64,000 nt of DNA from Sporolactobacillus pectinivorans (GTDB taxonomy: Bacteria; Bacillota; Bacilli; Bacillales; Sporolactobacillaceae). Position 1 is the first letter of the stretch. Each line of letters opens with the position of its first letter. Below are positions 1 through 7,372 of this stretch, piece by piece. The position numbers and the translations under genes were made by a program. Location of the stretch: the NCBI RefSeq assembly GCF_002802965.1, contig NZ_NXGA01000001.1:970744-1034743 (forward strand), read 5' to 3'. Below the pieces are notes generated by a model, which did no database searches, was not told the DNA's origin, and saw nothing but the letters and a program-made list of their open reading frames with translations.

Positions 1-51
1 GAGAACGAGCGGACGAAGAGACTTCTCTTCCTTGCAGGCTGTTTTCTCGAT
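1..51 (-). pseudogene. Third precursor-peptide copy, cut by the window edge, start codon ATC
   Basis: The minus strand repeats the 5' part of the two complete precursor genes at 114-242 and 317-445, including the GGAGGTGAACGATC leader. The position of their ATG reads ATC here (51-49), and the frame just upstream is closed by TGA, so no ATG, GTG or TTG is available. The readable part encodes (I)EKTACKEEK followed by SLRPLVL, the same leader core as the other copies. It is either a silenced copy or one started inefficiently at ATC. The rest lies left of the window. Confidence 0.5.
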
Positions 52-113
52 GATCGTTCACCTCCGTTTCACCGTTATTGGCCGTTGTAGTTCATTCCGG
101 AATTACAGCCGAT

Positions 114-242
114 TCAATTCTTACAGCTGCTTGGCTTGCTTCCGAAAGAACCTGTGCTTGCATCGGCGTGGAACTGAATGTTTTCATGACTGAGAACAAG
201 AGGGCGAAGAGACTTTGCTTCGTTGCGGGCTGTTTTCTCCAT
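114..242 (-). CDS. Putative RiPP precursor peptide, copy 2 (42 aa)
   Basis: A small gene with a strong ribosome site (AAAGGAGGTGAACG) before ATG at 242. The product starts MEKTARNEAK, continues SLRPLVLSHENIQFH and ends with ADASTGSFGSKPSSCKN. Only a few residues differ from copy 1: the second half of the leader is identical, and changes fall at positions 5-6, 31 and the last residues. The charged N-terminal half with a conserved Leu/Pro patch looks like a leader, and the Ser/Thr-rich tail with one Cys looks like a core. It lies downstream of a PqqD-like protein, exporter, peptidase and HPr-kinase-like gene on the same strand, which is why I call it a precursor. No function is proven. A lasso fold is doubtful because the tail has no Asp/Glu at core position 7-9. 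Confidence 0.6.
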   Translation of the reverse strand: MEKTARNEAKSLRPLVLSHENIQFHADASTGSFGSKPSSCKN

Positions 243-316
243 GATCGTTCACCTCCTTTTTGCTGTACTGACGGTAGGATGAGGCAGGAAAATCGTTATC
301 CCGGAACCACAGCCGC

Positions 317-445
317 TTAACTTATACAGTTACTTGGCTTGCTTCCGAAAGAGTTTGTGCTGGCATCGGCATGGAACTGAATGTTTTCATGACTGAGAAC
401 AAGCGGTCGAAGAGACTTTGCTTCGTTGCTGATTGTTTTCTCCAT
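317..445 (-). CDS. Putative RiPP precursor peptide, copy 1 (42 aa)
   Basis: The gene starts at ATG 445 behind GGGAGGTG and ends at TAA 317. The product begins MEKTISNEAK, then SLRPLVLSHENIQFH, and ends ADASTNSFGSKPSNCIS. It is the promoter-proximal member of a tandem array with start-to-start spacings of 203 and 191 bp. The shared block SLRPLVLSHENIQFH is the likely leader recognition element for the PqqD-like protein at 3858. The variable C-terminus after the single Cys (IS or KN) suggests diversification of the product end. A C-terminal Ser would be a possible target of the HPr-kinase-like enzyme, as known for paeninodin-type lasso peptides. That is inference. Confidence 0.62.
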   Translation of the reverse strand: MEKTISNEAKSLRPLVLSHENIQFHADASTNSFGSKPSNCIS

Positions 446-524
446 GGTTGTTCACCTCCCTTATAAAACGATTCGCAGCATTCAATAATAAGATTGAAGC
501 ATTGTATCAATACTCCATGATTCC

Positions 525-556
525 AGTATAATTATTTCCCGTTACATCATCGTTAC
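525..556 (-). promoter_or_regulatory. Precursor-array promoter with GTAACG direct repeat
   Basis: On the minus strand GTAACG occurs twice, 11 bp apart start to start (556-551 and 545-540), then 9 bp, then a -10 like TATACT (530-525). The repeat replaces a -35 box, as in activator-dependent promoters of OmpR/PhoP-type regulators. The distal repeat overlaps the stop codon of the kinase gene. A matching arrangement precedes the PqqD-like gene at 4192-4224. Confidence 0.6.
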
Positions 557-1377
557 GCTCTGGCTTCAACTGCTTCCTGATGATAATCCGGTTGTGAAAT
601 CAGCTGCCAGAATGAATTGTTCTTTTGAAAATATAGATCGTAGACCGGAACCTGATCAATCATTGTTTTAAAGAGCAAAAGGATTTTCGGCATATCTTCC
701 GGCTTGTTCGTCCAATAAAATGCCAGTTTATATAATTGCAGCAGAGCGCTGCTTTTTTTGATTTGAATTCTTTTATTCTCCGAACTCTGATGCAGTAACT
801 GAATACTGCTGAGCGGACAGGAATCTTCAATGTTATTCGCAGGAATATCGCTGCGGAAAGGTGAGTTGAAGACCGTGATCCCTGCCGGAGTAATTTTGAT
901 CAGTGTTGCTTCATCTGAAAGCAACTGGCGCGGCTTCGACAGGCGTGCAGCTGTCGATTTGCCGACGCCCGACTCACCGGCAAATAAATGTGCCTGTCCG
1001 CCGTCAATAACACAGGAGGAGTGAATCAGGATCCCCCAATTGAGATGAAGGAGATAACTGCTGTAAAAATTGAGCAAGGCGTGCTTTAGGGCTGTTTTGT
1101 CATAGGCACGGATAACGGCTTTTTTAAAATCCCTGTCGATTTCCAACAGGTAATCTGTCCGCCTATAGAGAGTTCCGCCGGCAGCGTCGCTGATTGCAAC
1201 GTGGAAGTCACTGAAAGGGGACCCGTAGTTCCCCAAAATGTCTAATGTGACATTAATCGCTCCGAAGGCCGAAGAGTTGACAAACTGGAAGTTAGGTTCA
1301 ATCAACTCCCAAAGGTTAGTAGAATCACAGGTCATTTGAATGAGGTGCTCGTCCACGAGCGCGATTTTTTTAATCAT
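553..1377 (-). CDS. HPr-kinase-like protein of the peptide cluster (274 aa)
   Basis: P-loop protein related to HPr(Ser) kinase/phosphorylase C-terminal domains. Residues about 134-142 form the Walker A GESGVGKST and LLSDEA at about 153 resembles the acidic motif after it. The N-terminal 110 residues are not recognisable to me. The start at 1377 (MIKKIALVD) is chosen because AAAGGAG sits 9 nt upstream; an upstream in-frame TTG-type start at 1491 has no good site. Homologues in paeninodin and pseudomycoidin clusters phosphorylate the C-terminal Ser of the precursor, and here a Ser-rich precursor array lies immediately downstream. I infer a peptide kinase and do not expect a role in carbon catabolite control. 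Confidence 0.72.
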   Translation of the reverse strand: MIKKIALVDEHLIQMTCDSTNLWELIEPNFQFVNSSAFGAINVTLDILGNYGSPFSDFHVAISDAAGGTLYRRTDYLLEIDRDFKKAVIRAYDKTALKHALLNFYSSYLLHLNWGILIHSSCVIDGGQAHLFAGESGVGKSTAARLSKPRQLLSDEATLIKITPAGITVFNSPFRSDIPANNIEDSCPLSSIQLLHQSSENKRIQIKKSSALLQLYKLAFYWTNKPEDMPKILLLFKTMIDQVPVYDLYFQKNNSFWQLISQPDYHQEAVEARA

Positions 1378-1499
1378 ACTGAATTTCTCCTTTGAATGTG
1401 GTGGCAAAAATGCCAATTGGCACAGTAAAAAGTCCGTCAGCAATGTATCTAAATTAAGGAGTGATCTGACTGCACATAGTTGGTCAGACAATTATCAGA

Positions 1500-3281
1500 T
1501 TATATTAATGCGCGGCTTTGCTTTTCTTTCACAAAATCGGCTTGATGGAGTCTTCGATAGAGACCTTTTTCAGCCATCAATTTTTCGTGAGTTCCTTCCT
1601 GAACAATTTCCCCTTTATTCATGACCACAATTTTATCCGCATTCCGAATCGTCGAAAGGCGATGGGCAATGACAAGTGTCGTCCGGCCGGCCATAAGCTG
1701 ATCAATGGCCGATTTTACCTTCATCTCTGTTTCCCCGTCCAGAGATGAAGTGGCCTCGTCCAGAAGAAGAATCGGCGCATTTTTCAGCATCGCTCTCGCG
1801 ATGGCCAGTCTCTGCTTCTGACCGCCTGAAAGAAGCAATCCCCGTTCTCCGATCAGCGTGTCGTAGCCATCGGGCAAAGATTGAATAAAGTCATGAATGG
1901 ATGCGGATTTGGCCGCCTGCTCAATTTCATACCTGCTTCTTTCCCGGCCAAGAAGCAGGTTGTCCCGAATGGTTCCGTTGAACAGCGTGGGATCCTGTGG
2001 CACATGGGCAATGCATCTTCTCAGTTCAGAAAGCGGCATTTCATTAATCGGATGCCCGTTCATGCGAATGACGCCTGATTGCGGCTGATAAAAATTTAAT
2101 AACAAAGAAAAGAGCGTCGATTTTCCCGCACCACTGAAACCGACGATCGCCGTTTTTTTCCCCGCAGGGACTGAAAGGCTAAAATAAGTGAGTACCGGTT
2201 TGTCTGGTTTGTAGCAAAAACTGACACGATCAAATTCAATCGACTGAGGGGAAACAGGATGAATCGCGGGAAGTGTCCCTGGATCGGGAAGCCGGCCTGC
2301 TTCCAGCGGAAGATCAAAGACATGCTGGATCCGTTCGATCGATCCTGATGCCTTCTGAAATGCGGCCCAGTTCCCGGCAGCACCGGTCAGAGGATACACC
2401 AGTTGGTCGACGAGCGTGATAAAGGTGACTAGAGCGCCGACCGTCATTTGATTTCTGGAAACAAAATAGGCGCCAAGGCAAAGGCTGGCAAGAAATGTTG
2501 CACTGACGGCGGTCTGGCCGCCAGCATAATAAAGACCGCGCAGATTTGCGTTTTTCATCTCCAGATGGTATAAATTATGATTCTGTCTGGTGTACCGTTG
2601 AAAGAAAACACGCTCAAGAACGAAGGAACGGAGTACTGAAAAGCCCTGAAGCGTTTCACTTACAATCTGGGTATTGTCACCGGCAAGATTATTAATCTGA
2701 CGGCTGTTTTGCCGCATCAGCAGTCCAAAAACCGCGCTCCCGGCGATCGCGGCAGGTGCGATCGCCCAGCTAATCAGTGAAAGTACAGAATTGATATGAA
2801 AAAGATAAATAAAAACACAAAGATAAACCAGCGGAAGGCGAAGCAGGTCGACCAGACGGCTGCCCAGCATATTTTCAATCTGATTCATGTCGTTATCGAA
2901 CCGTGAGATAAAATCGCCCGAACGGATTGAGGAGATTGTTTCGGCACGCAGGAGAAGCGTATGTCTGAAAAGAGCGATTTTCATGTCGCGTTTCACGCCG
3001 TATATCGCCGCACATTCGAAAAATGTATCCAGATAGCCAATCAGAATTATGGACAGGAGCAGAGCGATACCAAGGAAGGTCAGCCTAGACAGACCGACCA
3101 GGTTGCCCCTGGTTGCCGCGTCTGTGATTTTTCCGAAGAAAGAAGCGAATATGATCGTCAGCAATATCCGGGTGACCATTGTAAAGGACAGGCCGGCATA
3201 AGCTGGCCAGTGTTTCAGCAGAAAAGGCCAAATCAGTTTGAATGTCAGTTTGAAGTTACTCAGGCCGAATTTCTCAATCAT
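1500..3281 (-). CDS. ABC transporter, fused membrane and ATPase domains; probable peptide exporter
   Basis: Half-transporter of about 593 residues with an N-terminal six-helix type I export domain and a C-terminal nucleotide-binding domain. The latter shows Walker A GFSGAGKST, Q-loop VPQDPT, signature LSGGQKQR, Walker B ILLLDEAT and H-loop AHR. There is no C39 peptidase domain, so leader removal must be done elsewhere, perhaps by the S26-type protein upstream. I prefer ATG 3281 behind AGAGGGTGAG; a TTG at 3329 (609 aa) has no clear ribosome site. It lies in one operon with the kinase (123-bp gap) and the peptidase. The likely job is export of the modified peptide and self-immunity. Confidence 0.85.
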   Translation of the reverse strand: MIEKFGLSNFKLTFKLIWPFLLKHWPAYAGLSFTMVTRILLTIIFASFFGKITDAATRGNLVGLSRLTFLGIALLLSIILIGYLDTFFECAAIYGVKRDMKIALFRHTLLLRAETISSIRSGDFISRFDNDMNQIENMLGSRLVDLLRLPLVYLCVFIYLFHINSVLSLISWAIAPAAIAGSAVFGLLMRQNSRQINNLAGDNTQIVSETLQGFSVLRSFVLERVFFQRYTRQNHNLYHLEMKNANLRGLYYAGGQTAVSATFLASLCLGAYFVSRNQMTVGALVTFITLVDQLVYPLTGAAGNWAAFQKASGSIERIQHVFDLPLEAGRLPDPGTLPAIHPVSPQSIEFDRVSFCYKPDKPVLTYFSLSVPAGKKTAIVGFSGAGKSTLFSLLLNFYQPQSGVIRMNGHPINEMPLSELRRCIAHVPQDPTLFNGTIRDNLLLGRERSRYEIEQAAKSASIHDFIQSLPDGYDTLIGERGLLLSGGQKQRLAIARAMLKNAPILLLDEATSSLDGETEMKVKSAIDQLMAGRTTLVIAHRLSTIRNADKIVVMNKGEIVQEGTHEKLMAEKGLYRRLHQADFVKEKQSRALI

Positions 3282-3340
3282 CTTCACTGTTCTCACCCTC
3301 TGAAAGGATCCGGTCGCGCTATTCCGCAAGGCAGAACCGG

Positions 3341-3865
3341 CTAAACTTTGGATCGCTTAAAATCGCGCTTAAAATCGATGGTAATCTTTTTTTTAGCGCG
3401 GCTTCGCAGATTGAGATACTTATTGATGAGCCATGATAACCTTGGAACATCAAGAATCATCCGGCACCATGCACGATCGGACAGATGCGAGATGCGGAGT
3501 CGATGCTTTGCCGCCTTCATTCCTGTCAATACACCGATCAGCTGTCCAGGGGCTACAGGAGGATCAGGATACAGATTGGAATCTCCTTTGATGAGAAAGT
3601 ATTCCCAGCCGTCTGGACTGACATTAGTTCTCAGATAGCGATGGGCAATCAGCCTTCCGGAATCATTCTGATAAAGGACAATGCAGCCTCTTTTTAGAGC
3701 AGAATCTTTCTCCAACCGGGAAAAAGTGCAGATGTCGCTTTGCTGAATATACGGAAACATGCTTTGTCCGTTTGCAGTCAGAATCATCTGCCCGTGGCGA
3801 TTCAGTTCATCACGGATTGCAGAGGCTATTTTTTTTTCAGACAAGCGGCGGTGTTCATCAAGCAT
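3341..3865 (-). CDS. S24/S26-family Ser/His peptidase, soluble, probable leader peptidase
   Basis: The protein shows the S26 signature GQSMFP (nucleophile Ser), then LIAHRYL in the place of the Lys box, then IKGDSN. Ser with His and Asp instead of Ser/Lys is the ER/SipW type of signal peptidase. Unlike true signal peptidases I see no membrane segment at either end; the N-terminus is charged and the C-terminus is very basic. Start ATG 3865 overlaps the stop of the PqqD-like gene, with a TTG two codons upstream as alternative, so the two are translationally coupled. Its place between the leader-binding protein and the exporter suggests cleavage of the precursor leader. This is inference. Confidence 0.7.
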   Translation of the reverse strand: MLDEHRRLSEKKIASAIRDELNRHGQMILTANGQSMFPYIQQSDICTFSRLEKDSALKRGCIVLYQNDSGRLIAHRYLRTNVSPDGWEYFLIKGDSNLYPDPPVAPGQLIGVLTGMKAAKHRLRISHLSDRAWCRMILDVPRLSWLINKYLNLRSRAKKKITIDFKRDFKRSKV

Positions 3866-4148
3866 TTTCAATTAACCCGCAAGTCACCATCTTATCAAGA
3901 AACGCCTGAATATCTTTTTTCAGCTCAAGAAAATCCGTGTCACTCTGATCCGATTTTTGCTGACTTTCAAGCAAGGACTGTGCCAATGAATCGGCGTTCT
4001 GCCGTTCTTCCAGCATCGACCAGCACCAGCTTCCGGTACCGTTCAGATGGGTTACGGTTGAATCGTCCGTATTGATGATCATTAAGCTGTCTTCATCATC
4101 CACTTCAACTGTGTCACAATCTCTTCTCCTGGTATAATAGGATTCCAT
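3858..4148 (-). CDS. PqqD-like RiPP recognition protein (96 aa)
   Basis: Small protein with the PqqD/RRE layout: a beta-strand region (DSLMIINTDDSTVTHLN), the hallmark LNGTGSWCWSMLEE, then helices ending FLDKMVTCGLI. Such proteins bind precursor leaders and hand them to modifying enzymes, as in lasso, PQQ and sactipeptide pathways. ATG 4148 follows GGGAGGA by 9 nt; a TTG one codon earlier is less likely. It is the first gene of the minus-strand operon, followed with overlap by the peptidase. No cyclase, B2 protease or radical-SAM gene is visible in the window; these may lie left of position 1. Confidence 0.75.
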   Translation of the reverse strand: MESYYTRRRDCDTVEVDDEDSLMIINTDDSTVTHLNGTGSWCWSMLEERQNADSLAQSLLESQQKSDQSDTDFLELKKDIQAFLDKMVTCGLIENA

Positions 4149-4191
4149 CAAATCATTCCTCCCATTTTTTTAGGATACTGTCTACCAGATT

Positions 4192-4224
4192 ATCTTACAA
4201 TTCATTCCATTACATCGCCGTTAC
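4192..4224 (-). promoter_or_regulatory. Promoter of the modification/export operon with GTAACG/GTAATG repeat
   Basis: On the minus strand GTAACG (4224-4219) and GTAATG (4213-4208) are spaced by 5 bp, followed after 10 bp by TAAGAT (4197-4192) as -10. This copies the precursor promoter at 525-556 in repeat, spacing and position, about 60-75 bp before the start codon. It implies one regulator for enzymes and peptides. Confidence 0.58.
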
Positions 4225-4326
4225 CGGAGACAGTCCGTCAATCGGAAGGACATCCCATTGACGATGCCGAATACCTAATTAAAGAAAGCTTTTTTCCTCA
4301 GACTGTTCCATCCGGAAGGACAGAGA

Positions 4327-5472
4327 ATGCAGATGATAGCAAAAGCAACTGCGCCACGAGGCCGCCGGTTCATAACAATTGCCTATTATATTTCCGATTA
4401 TGGATACGGCCATGCAGCCAGAAGTGTGGCGATTATCAGAAGGTTATGCAGGGAAAAAAATTTGGATATAAAAATAATAATTTGCCATTCTTTTGCCTAT
4501 GAGTTTCTGAACGAGTCCCTTTATGATCTTATCAGCAAAGACCAAGTTGTTATGAGGAGGCTGACGAATGATATCGGATATGTTCTTAAGCCGTACGATC
4601 TGCATCCCGATGCAGATGGTCTAAAGATAAAGTACGAACAATTTGTTCGTGGTTTCTCCGAATCTGCCCGCAAGGAAACCTTATTCCTAAAGAAAAATCA
4701 TGTTGATCTGGTGATCAGTGATATCCCACCTGTCCCTTTTACGGCAGCCAGGGCGGCATCCGTTCCGTCAATTGGAATCTCCAATTTCACCTGGTACACT
4801 GCATACAGCGGTCTATTGACAGAAGAGGAACGGCAGCCCCTGCTGGACAGTTATCAGGATATGGATTATTTTTTTGCATTGGCCGGGAGCAGGGAAAGAC
4901 TGTGGGGGAGAAAAGGGAACGAGTCGTTTGGATTCTTTTCACGTAATATACAGCTGGAAGAAGTTAAAAGGATTAAACGTCTGGTTGATCCAGAAGCTGT
5001 CAAAACGATTGTATTCTTTGGACTGGGCATGAAAATAGAAGCAGATAATCTTGCCTCTTTGAAATTGTGGAGAAGTAAAGACTGTGTTTTTCTTGTTTCC
5101 AGCAATATGGCCGTCATAGGTGAGAATATTCATCCCATACCGGGCCAGGATACTGAATCTCAGAACTATATTGCTGCCAGCGATATTGTCATTTCAAAAC
5201 CGGGATGGGGGACAGTTGCGGAGGCTGTGTCGCTTCATAAACAGCTGATTCTGGTTACTCGTGATCAGATGAGAGAGGACAATGATACAGTCGCTTATTT
5301 GCGTCATCCGGGAAGATGTGTTCTTGTAAGGTGGGAGGATTTTCATGAGTTTCAGATTACGGAAGAAATCCATCAGGAAATGGGCGGGCAGGAGAAGAAC
5401 CGAGGAGAAGATTCAGAGGATGTCGTTGATCATATTGCGGAGAGAATCTGTTCGATTATAGGCGGAGATTAG
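4327..5472 (+). CDS. MurG/GT28-like glycosyltransferase (381 aa)
   Basis: The N-terminus has the GT-B pattern of an N-terminal Rossmann strand with a glycine loop: IAYYISDYGYGHAARSVAI, like the nucleotide-sugar-type transferases fused to some sugar kinases. The C-terminal donor-binding part shows AASDIVISKPGWGTVAEAVS, the usual family 28 region. ATG 4327 follows GGAAGGACAG. It is transcribed divergently from the PqqD operon with about 180 bp between, so it may belong to the peptide cluster as a glycosylating enzyme or be an unrelated neighbour. The sugar donor and acceptor cannot be read from the sequence. Confidence 0.65.
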   Translation: MQMIAKATAPRGRRFITIAYYISDYGYGHAARSVAIIRRLCREKNLDIKIIICHSFAYEFLNESLYDLISKDQVVMRRLTNDIGYVLKPYDLHPDADGLKIKYEQFVRGFSESARKETLFLKKNHVDLVISDIPPVPFTAARAASVPSIGISNFTWYTAYSGLLTEEERQPLLDSYQDMDYFFALAGSRERLWGRKGNESFGFFSRNIQLEEVKRIKRLVDPEAVKTIVFFGLGMKIEADNLASLKLWRSKDCVFLVSSNMAVIGENIHPIPGQDTESQNYIAASDIVISKPGWGTVAEAVSLHKQLILVTRDQMREDNDTVAYLRHPGRCVLVRWEDFHEFQITEEIHQEMGGQEKNRGEDSEDVVDHIAERICSIIGGD

Positions 5473-5589
5473 CAGCTGGGAAACAGGGTGCCGGTGTGAC
5501 TAGCAACGAGCAGCTTATAATAAACATAGTAGCAGAAAATGAGCCCAGCTAATGGTGAATTAAAGACAATGATGCAGACAAAAAGCATT

Positions 5590-6190
5590 GCGATGGTTAG
5601 CCGGGTACCTTATTGATTTCAACACCAGCTGGGTGAACGGCTCGCCTTCTGACGTGCAGTACTATCTCATTTCGTTTAATTTTAAGTCCGGGAGCAGCGG
5701 CGCACTTTCAGTTTCTTAATCTTTCGAGTCCGACATTGGTCAGTGCAGGCGAACCGAACCAAAAATGCTGAAGAGCAGTGGTATTTTTGCTGGAAAAGCA
5801 TCTGCTTTATACAAGCTGCAAATCAAGGACGCATCAATAAAATTCTCTGACCGCTCACGCAATGCTGGAAACTGGCAATGGTCTTTGTCGCTTGCAACAG
5901 GAATTCGGATAACAAGCGCCGGCAGAAAAGCGATCAGACCGCAGATCATTTATAACATTTACGGGAATTGGTGCTGTGGATTCGAATCCTGATCAGAGGG
6001 GGTCCGGATAAGCCTACAAGCAAGGCTGGTTCAACCCTGAAGCCGCAATTATTGCCGCCGCAAAATTTATCGGCAGCCAATAATATTAACAATCCGACCA
6101 TCAGGACACCCTATATAAAATGCGCTGGAACCCTGCAAGTCCTGCAACCCATCAATATGCTTTGAATATTGGCTGGCGGTTAAACAGAGT
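5590..6190 (+). pseudogene. Decayed LytD-type endo-beta-N-acetylglucosaminidase (GH73)
   Basis: No frame is open throughout, but translating across frames recovers a consecutive autolysin. Pieces in order are FNTSWVNGSPSDVQYYL, KMLKSSGIFAGKA, AHAMLETGNG, GIGAVDSNPDQ, AYKQGWFNPEAAIIAAAKF, IGSQ and DTLYKMRWNPASPATHQYA. These match the usual order of peptidoglycan glucosaminidases such as LytD, including the catalytic-region LETGNG. At least five frameshifts or stops break it, so it is dead. Ends are approximate; 5473-5590 may hold more of the 5' part. Confidence 0.75.
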
Positions 6191-6506
6191 TCGGTGATCC
6201 AAGGTTTGTATGGTCTCCGGTCGAGCTGTCCGATAAAATTTGATGTGCCGAAATATAAGAATTGGAGCTTATATAGATATGAAAGAACGCTCAGCAGTGT
6301 GAGAACATAGCTGGGCTATAATTTTATGTATTGATAAATTGATACAGAAACCGATAAATAGTTCACAGCACGGCTGATTAAGCCCTAAGCATTTCTGTGT
6401 CGGCTACAAGGCTAGCGGTAGCGGTGTAATCAGTATTGGAAAATTGTAGAATGAGAGGCAATTAATAGATCTATCATACAATTTGAAAGAATTTTAGCCC
6501 TTGAAA
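6191..6506. other. Intergenic stretch after the dead autolysin
   Basis: The first bases still resemble the end of the glucosaminidase. The rest is AT-rich, full of stops in all frames, and shows no gene or RNA that I recognise. Confidence 0.4.
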
Positions 6507-6536
6507 AAATAAACAAGTGGTGCCACTTGTTTATTT
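6507..6536. promoter_or_regulatory. Perfect 30-bp palindrome before the L,D-transpeptidase gene
   Basis: Arms AAATAAACAAGTGG (6507-6520) and CCACTTGTTTATTT (6523-6536) flank a central TG. A TATAAT follows at 6540-6545, so the palindrome covers the -35 position of that promoter. It lacks a T-run and is therefore more likely an operator than a terminator. Confidence 0.5.
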
Positions 6537-6593
6537 ATGTATAATAAAAACAGTTACAACAAGTTATTGCTGCTTTTTGGAAGGATGGCCCAT

Positions 6594-7310
6594 ATGAAGT
6601 CAAATAGAAAAATAGTCTCGCTATTCGTGGTATGCCTGCTTGTCGTAGTACTGCTTTTTAATGGATCCGACGCAGAGGCGCAAAATAATATATATTCGAA
6701 ATCAGTGAGTGAACAGATTGTCGATCAAATGAAAACAATAAGGGAAAATAAACAACTTATTCTCGTCACGGCAAGCGGATATCATAAAGACTCAGTGACC
6801 GTCCAAACCTTTAACAGGGGTAAAAATAATAAATGGCAGCGTGTGCTGATCACTACAGGAATAATAGGTAAGAGTGGATTTACGCACAGTTTCTCGGAAT
6901 GGTCGGAAGGATCTCCGGTTGGCAAATATACGATTACACAGGCATTTGGACGTTATAAAAATCCGGGGACCAATCTCCCATATCATAGAATCAGCAAATC
7001 GGATGTATGGGTCGATAATGTTCACTCGAAATATTACAATACCCTGCAAAATATGTACCGTGTTCATCAATACAGTGAAAAAATGAATATTCCTCAATAT
7101 GATTATGGATTTGTCATCAATTATAATACGCAACGGGTGAGGGGAAAGGGCAGTGCGGTGTTTTTCCATATCGCGCTCGGAAAATACAAATATACCTTGG
7201 GATGCACTGCGGTGTCGGAAGAAAATGTCGTCAGGATTATGAAATGGCTCAATCCGAAAGACAAACCGGTGATTATACAAACGGTGCAAAGTGAACTCAA
7301 TAAATTTTAA
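6594..7310 (+). CDS. Secreted L,D-transpeptidase-like (YkuD-fold) protein (238 aa)
   Basis: An N-terminal signal peptide (KSNRKIVSLFVVCLLVVVLL, then a cleavage region near DAEA) is followed by a YkuD-type domain. The catalytic motif appears as FFHIALGKYKYTLGCTAVS, with His then Gly-Cys, as in Cys-dependent L,D-transpeptidases that cross-link or anchor to peptidoglycan. Start ATG 6594 has GGAAGGATGG before it and gives a clean signal peptide; an ATG at 6537 would add 19 residues that spoil it. The neighbour is another secreted protein with 62 bp between, so the two may be co-transcribed. The enzymatic activity is inferred from the fold. Confidence 0.75.
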   Translation: MKSNRKIVSLFVVCLLVVVLLFNGSDAEAQNNIYSKSVSEQIVDQMKTIRENKQLILVTASGYHKDSVTVQTFNRGKNNKWQRVLITTGIIGKSGFTHSFSEWSEGSPVGKYTITQAFGRYKNPGTNLPYHRISKSDVWVDNVHSKYYNTLQNMYRVHQYSEKMNIPQYDYGFVINYNTQRVRGKGSAVFFHIALGKYKYTLGCTAVSEENVVRIMKWLNPKDKPVIIQTVQSELNKF

Positions 7311-7372
7311 TAGTTTTAATCTAGTAATCTGAAAAACTTGCTTAGATATGATTAGGGAAAGAGGTGGACGGC

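Noticed and set aside
78..320. 80-codon open frame on the plus strand opposite the precursor array
   Set aside because: It is antisense to two conserved small genes with good ribosome sites, has no site of its own, and its similarity between copies follows from the repeat.
114..445. Typical lasso peptide assignment for the precursors
   Set aside because: No Thr at leader -2 and no Asp/Glu at positions 7-9 of the aligned core; no cyclase visible in the window. Kept only as one hypothesis.
1..445. CRISPR-like array
   Set aside because: The repeats are about 190-200 bp long, coding, and without spacers.
322..510. 62-codon minus-strand frame overlapping precursor copy 1
   Set aside because: It is in another frame than the ATG 445 gene, spans the promoter region, and the corresponding frame is not kept in the other copies.
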